DNA of 64,000 bases from Kitasatospora albolonga (lineage in GTDB: Bacteria > Actinomycetota > Actinomycetes > Streptomycetales > Streptomycetaceae), in contig CP020563.1 of NCBI GenBank assembly GCA_002082585.1, positions 7,620,001-7,684,000 on the forward strand. The letters are read 5' to 3'. Below, in pieces: positions 36,857 to 45,956 of the stretch. The notes beneath the pieces were generated by a model that was given only the letters and a program-made list of their open reading frames with translations, did not search any database and was not told the DNA's origin. Position numbers and translations under genes: made by a program. Position 1 is the stretch's first letter. Each line of letters starts with the position of its first letter.

Positions 36857-37908
36857 AGATCGAGAAGTGGGTGGTCCGCGAGCATGTCGAGGGCGTGCCC
36901 GACGTGGACCGCGTCTACGAGAAGGTCGTCGAGAACGTCGATGTGGCCCTGGCCCCCGACGAGATGCTCCTGCGCACGCTGTACGTCTCCGTCGACCCCT
37001 ACCTCCAGGGCATCGCCCTCGACACCCCGATCGGCTCCCACATGGGCGCCGACTCGATCATGGAAGTGGTGGCGGCGGGACCGCACGCCGCCCACCGCGT
37101 CGGCGACCTCGTGCAGGGCTTCGGCGGCTGGCGCTCCCATGTCGTCTCCACCGGAGCCGCCGAACTCTGGCAGACCGGCACCTTCCCCATGGTCTTCCCG
37201 GCCTACCGCAGGCTCGACCCCGACTGGTACGACGACGTGCTGCCGCTGCCGACCGCGCTGAGCGTGATGGGCGGCCCCGGGATGACCGCCTGGGGCACCC
37301 TCGCCAAGTACATGACGGTCACCCCCGGGGACACCTTCGTCATCAGCGGCGCCTCCGGCGCGGTCGGCGCGCTCGTCGGCCAGCTCGCCGCGCTCGCGGG
37401 CGCCCGGGTCATCGGGACCACCTCCTCCCCGCAGAAGGCGGAGTACCTCCTCGGCCTCGGCTTCGACACGGTCCTCGTCTACCGGCACACCGACAGCGCG
37501 GGCACCGTGCGCGAGGCGCTGAGCCGGGCAGCCCCCGACGGCGTCGACCGCTACTTCGACAACCTCGGCGGCACCGTCACCGACGTGGTGTTCTCCATGC
37601 TCAACGTCGACAGCCAGGTGGCGGTGTGCTGGCAGTGGGCGACCCAGGTCGGCAACGAGGACACCGGCCCGCGGCTGCTGCCCTACCTGATGTTCCCGCG
37701 CGCCACGGTCCGGGGGATCTTCTCGCTGGAGTGGTTCACCGAACAGAACTGGAAGGACCTCCACGCCGACCTCGGCAGCCGGGTCCGGCGCGGCGAGGTC
37801 GTCTGCGACCACACCCTCCACCACGGCTTCGACGCCATCCCCGCCGCATACGGAAGCCTCTACCGCGACCGGGCGGAGAACCGGGGCAAGGTGCTGGTCG
37901 CGCTGTGA
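36853..37908 (+). CDS. ftdE: PTM NADP-dependent MDR reductase (alcohol dehydrogenase-like)
   Basis: This 351-residue zinc-free medium-chain dehydrogenase/reductase has the nucleotide-binding site SGASGAVGALVGQLAALAG (about residues 165-183) and strings typical of the 2-alkenal reductase/leukotriene B4 dehydrogenase group (VSVDPYLQG, DRYFDNLGG, RGIFSLEWF). In ikarugamycin-type clusters the homologue closes the inner ring by a reductive Michael-type cyclisation. The start overlaps the previous stop by ATGA. The next gene starts 49 bases downstream. Confidence 0.9.
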   Translation: MKIEKWVVREHVEGVPDVDRVYEKVVENVDVALAPDEMLLRTLYVSVDPYLQGIALDTPIGSHMGADSIMEVVAAGPHAAHRVGDLVQGFGGWRSHVVSTGAAELWQTGTFPMVFPAYRRLDPDWYDDVLPLPTALSVMGGPGMTAWGTLAKYMTVTPGDTFVISGASGAVGALVGQLAALAGARVIGTTSSPQKAEYLLGLGFDTVLVYRHTDSAGTVREALSRAAPDGVDRYFDNLGGTVTDVVFSMLNVDSQVAVCWQWATQVGNEDTGPRLLPYLMFPRATVRGIFSLEWFTEQNWKDLHADLGSRVRRGEVVCDHTLHHGFDAIPAAYGSLYRDRAENRGKVLVAL

Positions 37909-37957
37909 GGGCGGCGGCCCCTCTCCTCCGTACGCACCCCTCACCCCGGGAGACACG

Positions 37958-39142
37958 ATGACCACCACCGAACCCGCGCCCCTGGTCCCCCTGCACCGGC
38001 TGCACTTCGACGAACCGGGCCCGCCCCGCCCCGGGGAGCTGCCCGGTGGTGCCCCCGCCTGGCTGGTCAGCCGGTACGCCGACGTCCGCCAGGTGCTCTC
38101 CGACCCCCGGTTCGGCAGGGCCCAGCTGTACGCCGACGACGCACCCGCCCTCTCCGACGTACCGGACCTCGTGAACAACCCCGACCTGATGTTCAACCAG
38201 GACGGCCCCGGCCATCTGCGGCTGCGCCGGACCCTGCGCCGCGCCTTCACCCCGAGGGCCGTCGCCCGCTGGCAGCCGTGGATCGCCGCGATCGTGGAAG
38301 AGCTCCTGGACCGGCTGGCGGAACGGCCCCGGCCCGTGGACGTGGTCGAGGAGTTCACCCTCCCCCTCCCCGTGGCGGTGATCAGCCGGCTGATGGGGCT
38401 GGACGGGTCCGCCCGCGACCGGATGCGCCACTGGAGCGAGCACGCCTTCTCCGACGGCTCCCATGCGGGGGAGGAGGTGGCGGCCGTACTGGAGGAGTTC
38501 GGCGCGTTCGGGGCGGAGCTCCTCGCGGAGCGGCGGCGCGCCCCCGGCGACGACCTGATCAGCGGTCTGGTGCGCGGAGCCGACGAGGAGGGCGGGCTCC
38601 CCGAGGCGCAGTTGGTGAGCCTGGTGTGCGGGCTCGTCGTCGGCGGCCACGACAGCACGATGACCATGCTGGGCAACGCGCTGCTCTACCTCCTCGGCGA
38701 ACGCCCGGAGAGCTGGCCCCGCATCGGCGCCGACGAGGAGGCGGCCGGCCGGGTGGCGGACCGGCTCATCCACCTCGTCCCGCTGGGCGACGACCGGGGA
38801 ACGACCCGCCGCGCCTCCGTGGCCGTCGAGGTCGGCGGGGTGACGATCCCGGCCGGTGCGGTCGTGCTGGCAGACTGCGGCGCCGCCAACCGGGACCCGG
38901 ACGTCTTCCCCCGCCGTACGCTCGACGACCTGTTCGCCCCGCTGGAGGCCCCCACCCTCTCCCTCGGGGCGGGCGCCCACTACTGCCTGGGCGCCTGGCT
39001 GGCCCGTACGGAACTCCAGGTCGCCCTGCACCGCCTGGCCGCCCGCTTCCCCGGCCTGCGCCTGGCGGAGCCGGTGGAGCGGGTCACCTGGCGGACCGGG
39101 ACGACGTCCCGCAGCCCGCGGAGGCTGGAGGTGAGCTGGTAG
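37958..39142 (+). CDS. ftdF: PTM cytochrome P450, atypical K-helix
   Basis: This 394-residue P450 carries the heme-ligand motif LGAGAHYCLG with Cys343, an I-helix GGHDST in place of (A/G)GxDT, and the meander NRDPDVFP. The K-helix ExxR motif is absent: by alignment to VEELLRY-type helices, the region ADRLIHLVP places D-R-L-I where E-x-x-R is expected. The Phe of the heme motif is Leu. P450s of this cluster type oxidise the finished PTM, often to hydroxyl or ketone products. The ATG has GGGAG upstream. Lack of ExxR could mean reduced activity or a special subfamily like CYP157; check against the reads. Confidence 0.85.
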   Translation: MTTTEPAPLVPLHRLHFDEPGPPRPGELPGGAPAWLVSRYADVRQVLSDPRFGRAQLYADDAPALSDVPDLVNNPDLMFNQDGPGHLRLRRTLRRAFTPRAVARWQPWIAAIVEELLDRLAERPRPVDVVEEFTLPLPVAVISRLMGLDGSARDRMRHWSEHAFSDGSHAGEEVAAVLEEFGAFGAELLAERRRAPGDDLISGLVRGADEEGGLPEAQLVSLVCGLVVGGHDSTMTMLGNALLYLLGERPESWPRIGADEEAAGRVADRLIHLVPLGDDRGTTRRASVAVEVGGVTIPAGAVVLADCGAANRDPDVFPRRTLDDLFAPLEAPTLSLGAGAHYCLGAWLARTELQVALHRLAARFPGLRLAEPVERVTWRTGTTSRSPRRLEVSW

Positions 39143-39186
39143 CCCCTTTACGGGACTCGGCCGACGGCTCCGTTACGGGACCGGCG

Positions 39187-39918
39187 TCAGCGGACCTGCT
39201 CGAAGCTCGGCCCGTAGGTGCCGGCCTTCACGCGCAGCGTCTCGTAGCCGCCGTCGCCCTTGTTGCCGTACTTGCTCCAGTACTGGCAGGTCAGACCGGA
39301 GTCGCCGTCGAGGTCGACGGCCTTGGCGGCGGGGAACTCCTCGCAGGCCAGCTTGGTGGCGTCGGAGCGGCTGCCGTACTGCTCGAACAGCTGGTTGTAG
39401 ACGACCTTCGCGACCACCAGGCCCTTGAGGGGCTTGGCGTTGTAGAAGGTCATGAAGCCGCCCTCCTTGTACGAGTCGCTGATCTTGACCTCGTAAGGAA
39501 CGACGGCACCTTCGTAGGTGACGTTGCAGGTGCTGACGGCACCGGCCTTCTGCGTCACGCCGCCGGGGCACTCGGCGCTGGTCTTGCCGGGCACCTTGAT
39601 CCGGCCGAGCAGCTGCTCCTGGAGCCGGTGCTCCACCTGCTCCGTGAAGGGGGCGCCGCTCTCCGGCTTGGGCAGGACCTTGAGCTGTCCGTCGGTGGAA
39701 CGGTCCAGCACGTCCTTCTGCGGGCCGTCCACGACGACGGGCAGCGTCGGCTCCTGCGGGGCGGCGGTCGTCTCCTGGACGGCGTCGGGCTTGGAGTCGG
39801 CGGTGGGCTTGGACTCGGCGGCGGGGGCGGAGATCGGAGCGGCGGAATCGCCGGAGCCGCAGCCGACCGCGAGGATGCCGACGGCGGCCAGTCCGATGAG
39901 CTTCTTGGTGTAGTGCAT
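39187..39918 (-). CDS. Secreted lipoprotein, DUF4333-like C-terminal domain
   Basis: This 243-residue protein has a signal peptide with lipobox LAVGC (Cys about residue 20), a low-complexity linker (about 24-60) and a C-terminal half with four cysteines, including ECPGGVTQKAGAVSTCNVTYEG, which resembles the DUF4333 pattern of surface lipoproteins. Function unknown. It is convergent with the PTM operon end, separated by 44 nt, so it lies outside the cluster. No strong RBS; the ATG at 39918 is the natural start because the signal peptide begins there. Confidence 0.75.
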   Translation of the reverse strand: MHYTKKLIGLAAVGILAVGCGSGDSAAPISAPAAESKPTADSKPDAVQETTAAPQEPTLPVVVDGPQKDVLDRSTDGQLKVLPKPESGAPFTEQVEHRLQEQLLGRIKVPGKTSAECPGGVTQKAGAVSTCNVTYEGAVVPYEVKISDSYKEGGFMTFYNAKPLKGLVVAKVVYNQLFEQYGSRSDATKLACEEFPAAKAVDLDGDSGLTCQYWSKYGNKGDGGYETLRVKAGTYGPSFEQVR

Positions 39919-39956
39919 AAGCGCAGCCTAAAAGTCGCCGCGGAGTGCTCCGGGGC

Positions 39957-40991
39957 TCATCGGAGCGGGCGGGGAGGGCTCGGAGGCGTACAGAAAGAGG
40001 ACAATACGGAGGGAACCATGCCGCTTCGCTCCGCCTCACCCCCCTCAGGGGCATCTGACGGTGGCCCAGACGAGAAGGGGTCGTAGCGCGACTGTGACGC
40101 CGGACGGTGCCGTTCCGGCTCCCCGCCCCGGTCCTTCGCCCGCTCGGCCGTGCTGCCGCCGAGCAGGCGGAGCGCGGCTTCGGAGGGGGTCCGGGGCTCG
40201 GCGCTGTAGGCGATGACGCGTCGGCCGGAGCCGCCGGGGATGAGGAGGTTCTCGAAGGAGAGCTCCATCGCGCCCACGCGCGGATGCCGGAAGTGCTTGA
40301 CGCCCGAGGTGCAGGTGCTGACAGGGTGCCGGGCCCACAGCGAGGCGAACTCCCGGCTCTGGATGACCAGCTGCCCGACGAGTTCGGCGAGCCGGCGGTC
40401 GTGGGGGTGGCGTCCGGCGGTCAGACGGAGGGAGGCGACGGCACGCCGCGCCTCCTCGCTCCAGTCCGCGTAGAGCGTGCGGAAGCGGTCGTCCAGGAAG
40501 AGCAGACGGGTCAGATTGGGCCTGACGTCCGGCCGGTCGGGGCCGTGCCGGTCCAGATGCCCGGCGAGGAGCGCGTGGCCCAGCCGGTTCCAGGCCAGGA
40601 CGTCGTTGCGGCGGTCCAGGACGAGGGCCGGGACCTCCGTCATCGCGGCCAGCAGCTGTCTGACCGACCGGTCGGCGTACTCGGGGCGCTCCGCGGGCGG
40701 CTGCCGGACCGGACCGGGCCTGGCCAGGTCCTTGAGGTGGGCGGTCTCGTCGTCGGTGAGCCGCAGCGCGCGGGCGATGGCGTCCAGGACGGAGTCGGAG
40801 GCGCTGGATGCCCGGCCCTGTTCGAGCCGCGTGTAGTAGGTCACGCTGACCCCGGCGAGCAGGGCCAGCTCCTCGCGGCGCAGACCGGTGACACGGCGGC
40901 GCGGTGAGTGGGCCGTGAGGCCGGCGTCCTGGGGGCGCACCTCACCGCGACGGTTACGGAGGAAGTCACCGAGCTCGGACGTGGTCCCCAT
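39957..40991 (-). CDS. XRE-type regulator with MmyB-like ligand-binding domain
   Basis: This 344-residue protein has an N-terminal helix-turn-helix (about residues 15-75, GLRREELALLAGVSVTYYTRLEQGR) and a C-terminal MmyB-like domain (about 95-265, with VLDRRNDVLAWN and NLTRLLFLDDRFRTLYADW). Such proteins are often next to a gene they control. It is divergent from the MFS exporter, making that its probable target. The last 60 residues are low complexity. Two ATGs stand in tandem (40994 and 40991); I prefer the second on RBS spacing (GGGGAG). Confidence 0.85.
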   Translation of the reverse strand: MGTTSELGDFLRNRRGEVRPQDAGLTAHSPRRRVTGLRREELALLAGVSVTYYTRLEQGRASSASDSVLDAIARALRLTDDETAHLKDLARPGPVRQPPAERPEYADRSVRQLLAAMTEVPALVLDRRNDVLAWNRLGHALLAGHLDRHGPDRPDVRPNLTRLLFLDDRFRTLYADWSEEARRAVASLRLTAGRHPHDRRLAELVGQLVIQSREFASLWARHPVSTCTSGVKHFRHPRVGAMELSFENLLIPGGSGRRVIAYSAEPRTPSEAALRLLGGSTAERAKDRGGEPERHRPASQSRYDPFSSGPPSDAPEGGEAERSGMVPSVLSSFCTPPSPPRPLR

Positions 40992-41179
40992 CATGGCTCC
41001 CCGGATCGACGGCTGCGCCCTCCATGATGGCCCCCTCACCGGGCGGACGGGCTCCGCGAGAGGGGCCCTGCGAGTACCACCCTCCGCGGTGCTGGTGCCG
41101 GGCGGGCGATGGCTACGCCCGCCGCTCCGGACGAGGCTCTCTTCCGTCACAACGCGTGCACGAGAGAGGGACTTCACCC

Positions 41180-42691
41180 ATGACGGCCACCGACACCGCA
41201 CAGACCGCCCCCGGCGGGGACGCTCCTGGTGGGGCCACCCCCGGCGGAGACGCCTCTGGCGGGACCACCTCTGGCGGGACCACCTCCGGCGGGGACGCCC
41301 CGCCCGCCCGTCTGACGCCGCGCCTGAAACTGGTGCTGGTGATCCTGCTGGCGGCGCAGTTCATGCTCGCCGTGGACTTCTCCATCCTCAACGTGGCCCT
41401 GCCGGTCATCGGTGAGGGGCTCGGCTTCGACCTGGCGAACCTCCAGTGGATCGCGACGTCCTTCGCGCTGTGCGCGGCGGGCTTCACGCTGCTGTTCGGC
41501 CGCATCGCCGACCTCTTCGGCCGCCGCCGCCTCTTCCTGGGCGGCCTGGTCGTCCTGGGCGCCGCCTCCCTGCTGGGCGGAGTGGCGACCTCTCCCGAAC
41601 TCCTCATCGTGGCCCGGGTGTTCCAGGGTCTCGCGACGGCCGCCGTCACCCCGGCGGGCCTCTCCCTGCTGACGACGTCGTTCCCCGAGGGCCCGCTCCG
41701 GGAGAAGGCCCTCGGCCTGAACGGGGCGCTGATGTCGGCGGGGTTCACCACCGGCGCCGTCCTGGGCGGAGTGCTCACCGACCTGCTCTCCTGGCGCTGG
41801 GCCTTCTTCATCAACGTACCCGTCGCGCTGCTCGTGCTCGTGGCGGCGGTCGTGGTGATCAAGGAGTCGCGGCCCGACGAGCGCCCGAAGCCGGACCTGC
41901 CGGGCGCGGTGAGCGTGACCCTGGGCCTGCTGGCCGTCGTCTTCGGCCTCACCCAGGCCGGTGAGCACGGCTGGGGCTCGCCGACGGCCCTGATCTCCCT
42001 CGCCGCGGGCGTACTGCTGCTGCTCGTCTTCTACGCCGTCGAGCGCAGGGCCGAGGCCCCGCTCGTACCGCTCGGGGTGCTGGGACGGCGGACGGTGGCC
42101 TGGGGCAACATCGCCGGTCTGATCGCCTTCCTGACCGAGACGTCACTCGTCTTCCTCATGACGCTCTACCTTCAGAAGGTCCTGGGCTTCTCCCCGCTGG
42201 CCGCGGGGCTGTCCTTCGGCGTCCTCGGCATCGGCACCGTCGTCGGCGGCACCCTCGCACCCCGGGTGATCGGGAGGATCGGCACCCGCTCCACGCTGAT
42301 CGTCGGCGGCACCGTACAGACCGTGGCGACGGCCGCGCTGATCGGACTGGGCGACGACCGCTCCTGGATGTGGCTGCTGCTCACGGGAACGTTCGTGGGC
42401 GGTGTCGGCAACATGCTGGTCATCGTCGGCTTCATGGTCACCGCGACCACGGGGCTCCCGGACCGGGAGCAGGGCCTCGCCACCGGCCTCGCGACGATGA
42501 CGCAGCAGATCGGCATCACGATGGGTACGCCGGTCATGAGCGCCGTCGCCACGGCGGCGGTCACCGGAGCCGGTGCGGCGGGCATCCTGGGCGGGCTGAA
42601 GGTGGCCATCGCGGTGAACGCGGCCATCGTCCTGGCGGGCACCCTCGCCGCCGCGCTGTTCCTCCGCAGGGCCGCGCCCGCTTCGAGGTGA
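41180..42691 (+). CDS. MFS exporter, EmrB/QacA (DHA2) family
   Basis: This 503-residue protein has about 14 hydrophobic helices and strings of the DHA2 drug:proton antiporters: VDFSILNVALPVIGEGL (helix 1, containing the DFSIVNVALP-like motif), RIADLFGRRRLFLGG (motif A) and GGVLTDLLSWRWAFFINVP (motif C region). The N-terminus carries a Gly/Ser/Thr-rich repeat in front of helix 1. The ATG at 41180 has GAGAGGG upstream. It is divergent from the XRE/MmyB regulator. It could export the PTM product, but being divergent and 2 kb away makes a general drug pump equally likely. Confidence 0.88.
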   Translation: MTATDTAQTAPGGDAPGGATPGGDASGGTTSGGTTSGGDAPPARLTPRLKLVLVILLAAQFMLAVDFSILNVALPVIGEGLGFDLANLQWIATSFALCAAGFTLLFGRIADLFGRRRLFLGGLVVLGAASLLGGVATSPELLIVARVFQGLATAAVTPAGLSLLTTSFPEGPLREKALGLNGALMSAGFTTGAVLGGVLTDLLSWRWAFFINVPVALLVLVAAVVVIKESRPDERPKPDLPGAVSVTLGLLAVVFGLTQAGEHGWGSPTALISLAAGVLLLLVFYAVERRAEAPLVPLGVLGRRTVAWGNIAGLIAFLTETSLVFLMTLYLQKVLGFSPLAAGLSFGVLGIGTVVGGTLAPRVIGRIGTRSTLIVGGTVQTVATAALIGLGDDRSWMWLLLTGTFVGGVGNMLVIVGFMVTATTGLPDREQGLATGLATMTQQIGITMGTPVMSAVATAAVTGAGAAGILGGLKVAIAVNAAIVLAGTLAAALFLRRAAPASR

Positions 42692-42748
42692 CGGCCCGGG
42701 CTCTCCTCCCGGCCTGGCCCCGCCCCGGCACCGGTCCCGCAGGGCGTG

Positions 42749-45700
42749 TCACCCCTCGCCGGTACGGTCTTCCGCGGCGGGCAGGCCACCCCTGAAGGCG
42801 CTGACCCTTTGGCCCGAGGAGACGAACAACTCGTCGTCCGCGGTGATGTCCAGGGCGCGGACGGGGCCGTCCAGGAGCACGACGCGTTCACCGCGGTCCC
42901 TTCCCGGCCGCCACGACCACACGCTCCCGTCCTCCCCGCCCGAGAGCACGCTCAGGCCCGAGGCGTCGTACCGGGCGACCAGCGCGGTCACCGGACCGTC
43001 ATGGGCCCCTTCCCGGCCGACGATCCGGTGGCCGTCGAGGGCGTCCTCGACGATCACGGAGCCGTCCCTCGTACCGACGCAGACGACCAGCCGGCCGTCG
43101 AACAGAGCACGGGCCGAGGGACCGGCCGGACCCGCGCCGGAAAGGCGGGAGGAGGCGGAGGGCCAGCCCGCATCGATCAGCCGGGGCGTACCGGGCTGAT
43201 GAATCCACTGATGCCCCGCCCCGTCCGTCACCAGCGCGACCGCCCGCCCCGCCAGCGAGATCCGCTCCGCGTCCACGAGGTCCGGGAGATCCGGACCCTC
43301 CGTCTCGGCCATCCGCCCTGTGTGCCCTTCCAGCGCCCCGTAGCGGCCGCTGCCGGTGTCCAGGACGAACAGCTCCGTCCGGTGGCCCGACGGCAACGCG
43401 ACGATCCGGTCGGGCGGAGGACTGAAGGGGGTCGTCCACCACGGAATCCAGGGCAGGGGCGCGCCGTGGACGGGCGAGGCCAAGCGGTGGGCCAGCTCCG
43501 GGTCCCCGGCCCTCAGCGCCGCGAGGCTCGCGGCCATGCGCCGCTCGTGCAGGGGGGCCCGGCGGTCCAGCAGCCGTTCCAGCACCGGGGGCGGCAGGCC
43601 GGGGGAGCCGGAGCGGGCGGACCGGAGACCGTCCAGCGACCCGGGATCGGCCCGGATGAGGAACTCGGGGTCGTCGAACAGCTCCTGTTCGCGTCCGGCC
43701 TCCCGCGCGAGGGCCATCACGTGCCGGAGGACGTAGGGTTCGGCCGCGTCCCAGTTCCGGGTGGGCGGGGAGCCCAGCGGAGCGAACAGCCGGTCCAGCA
43801 GGACCTGTCGCCAGCTCGGGAATCTCCCCGACTGTTCGAAGTCGTCGACGAGATGGTTGGCGATCGACTGGTGGAAGAGACGGTAGAGCAGGGTCCCGTT
43901 GGTGTCGGTGACGGTCCGCAGATAGAACCGTGCCGCCCCGAGCGTCTCCTTGACGGTGGCGGACGACGGAGCGGACGGCAGGGGGCCGCCGTCGCCCGCG
44001 AAGAGCGGGGCGATACGCCGGAGCACGGAGGTCGGCATGCCCTGGCCGTGCGCGGTGCCCAGGGCTGTAAGGACGGGCCGGAGCCAGAACAGCTCCGGCT
44101 GGGACCGCAGTTCCAGTTCGAGGAGCTCGGTCAGGCTCCGCGGTACGCGGTGGGCGGCCTCCGCCGCCTCATCCGCGGTCATCGCCGTGTCGAAGCCGGA
44201 GTTGACCAGGGTGCGCGCCCACAGCCCGGCGACGAGGAACGCCCCCCAGACCGACTGCGGAGAACCCCGGTCGACCAGGGTGGCGGCCAGCACCCGGGCG
44301 AAGGTGTGGACGACGGACCCGCGGTGACGGAACCCGCGGGTCGTCCGCAGGATCTCGGTGACGTACTCCGCCACGTCGTCGGCCAGTTCATCCGGCGGTA
44401 TGCGATCGAGGTCGACGAGAAGGCCGCCCCCGGCCGCGGCGTCGATCAGAGGACCGAACTCCGGGTAGTGCCGGGTGGCGACCAGGACCCGTGCCAGAGG
44501 ACGGCCGTCGTCCCGGCCCTCGAGGGAGAGCGGCAGCAGCAGCCGGTTCATCACGTCGGTGCCCTTGGCCATCTCGTCCAGGGCATCGACCACGATAACC
44601 GGCGGCACCCTCATGCCCTTGGCGGCCTTGAGGAACTGGCGGGGGTCCTGCGCGGTGACGCCCAGCTGGCGGGCCAGGGAGGCGCAGATCTCGGAGAGGC
44701 CGCGCTGACGGGCGTGGACGGCGGCGAAGCCCGTACGGACGGGGCGGGGCGTTCGGTACGCCCTCTGCCAGAGATCTCTGCTCGCCTCGCGCAGTTCGGG
44801 GTGGGCCGCGCAGACGAGCACGCCGAGCAGGGCCGACTTCCCGGCGCCCGGCGCACCCGTGACGACGGCCGGGCCCCGGGCACCCGGATCGTCCAGCCAG
44901 TCGGACAGGGCTGCCAGCTCCCGTCGGCGGCCGGTGAAGCGCCCGAGTACGCCCCGCCCGTGCTCGGCCACCGCCGAGGTGCCTGAGGCCCGCTCCATGA
45001 AGTGCTGGTGGTCCAGGCCGCCGTCGGCGTCCTCCAGGAAGGGCAGCACACCGGGGGCGGTGGTCCGGGAGAGGCGGCTGTGTCTGCGCCCGCCCAGGTA
45101 GGCGGGGTTGGGGAAGAAGGGCGGGGTGTCGTCCTCCGGGCTCCCTCTGTCGGAGGGGCCCAGGACGATCACCTTCTCCCCGGTGTCGTACACCGTTTCC
45201 CGCCGGACCTCCGAGGCGAGCATGTGCAGCGGAACGGCGGGCAGAGCCGGGTCGACGTCGAGGGCTCCGTCGCCCAGTCGCCGCAGGGTGGAGGCGATCC
45301 TGCGGCTCAACGTCCCGACGGGGCCGGGATCGTGCCGTCCGCCGGTTCCGAGGATCAGCCAGGTGTGCGGCGGGAGATGGTGCGGGTGCCACCGGGAGGT
45401 GCTTCCAGGGGCGTGGCAGGTGTCGATGACGAGGAGGACCGGGGGCCGGAACGCGTCGGGGGAGTCGAGGGGAGCGGCGCTCAGGACGTGGTCCAGCCAG
45501 CCGCCCTCCGGGGCGTCGTGGGCATCCGGCCGCAGGCTGCCGGGGCCGGGGGTCCCGTGGCCGGTCACATAGATGACGCAGAGGTCGTCGGACCGGCGGC
45601 GCTCCAGGAAGTCGAGCACCTCGTCGGCCACCCACCGGCCCGGTACATCGAGCCTGGTGGCGCATCCGTACCCCGCTCCGGTGAGCGCGTCGGCGAGGTC

Positions 45701-45820
45701 CCTGACACGTTCGGCCGTGAGGTGCCGGGAGACGCCGCGCGGGTCCGGAGAGCCGGACTCGTGGTCGTTCGTTTCGAGCCCGATGCACAGAGCCCTGCGC
45801 CCGCGTGCCGGCGAGTCCAA
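42749..45820 (-). CDS. Caspase-like/STAND NTPase/WD40 conflict protein (first)
   Basis: This 1023-residue protein has an N-terminal caspase-like (C14) domain with catalytic His88 in IYVTGHG and Cys135 in VIDTCHAPG, then a STAND-type NTPase with Walker A TGAPGAGKSA (about 321-330) and Walker B VIVVDALDE (408-416), a helical region (about 450-780) and three or four degenerate WD40 blades near the C-terminus (such as ALFDGRLVVCVGTRDGSVIVED). This layout is known from prokaryotic conflict proteins, where WD40 or TPR repeats sense a trigger, the NTPase oligomerises and the effector is freed. The start is TTG at 45820, with GGAGG eight bases upstream. It is divergent from a longer paralogue. Domain calls strong; defence role is inference. 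Confidence 0.85.
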   Translation of the reverse strand: MDSPARGRRALCIGLETNDHESGSPDPRGVSRHLTAERVRDLADALTGAGYGCATRLDVPGRWVADEVLDFLERRRSDDLCVIYVTGHGTPGPGSLRPDAHDAPEGGWLDHVLSAAPLDSPDAFRPPVLLVIDTCHAPGSTSRWHPHHLPPHTWLILGTGGRHDPGPVGTLSRRIASTLRRLGDGALDVDPALPAVPLHMLASEVRRETVYDTGEKVIVLGPSDRGSPEDDTPPFFPNPAYLGGRRHSRLSRTTAPGVLPFLEDADGGLDHQHFMERASGTSAVAEHGRGVLGRFTGRRRELAALSDWLDDPGARGPAVVTGAPGAGKSALLGVLVCAAHPELREASRDLWQRAYRTPRPVRTGFAAVHARQRGLSEICASLARQLGVTAQDPRQFLKAAKGMRVPPVIVVDALDEMAKGTDVMNRLLLPLSLEGRDDGRPLARVLVATRHYPEFGPLIDAAAGGGLLVDLDRIPPDELADDVAEYVTEILRTTRGFRHRGSVVHTFARVLAATLVDRGSPQSVWGAFLVAGLWARTLVNSGFDTAMTADEAAEAAHRVPRSLTELLELELRSQPELFWLRPVLTALGTAHGQGMPTSVLRRIAPLFAGDGGPLPSAPSSATVKETLGAARFYLRTVTDTNGTLLYRLFHQSIANHLVDDFEQSGRFPSWRQVLLDRLFAPLGSPPTRNWDAAEPYVLRHVMALAREAGREQELFDDPEFLIRADPGSLDGLRSARSGSPGLPPPVLERLLDRRAPLHERRMAASLAALRAGDPELAHRLASPVHGAPLPWIPWWTTPFSPPPDRIVALPSGHRTELFVLDTGSGRYGALEGHTGRMAETEGPDLPDLVDAERISLAGRAVALVTDGAGHQWIHQPGTPRLIDAGWPSASSRLSGAGPAGPSARALFDGRLVVCVGTRDGSVIVEDALDGHRIVGREGAHDGPVTALVARYDASGLSVLSGGEDGSVWSWRPGRDRGERVVLLDGPVRALDITADDELFVSSGQRVSAFRGGLPAAEDRTGEG

Positions 45821-45956
45821 CGGATGACCTCCTGCTTGCCCTTGGGCCCCAGCCTAGGGCACATTCCGTGACGGGCACTCCGCTCCCGGGCGGTCTCCAG
45901 TAACGTGAGCCCGCAGCGTGACCGTCGGACGAATGACGAATACCGAGGATGACCGG

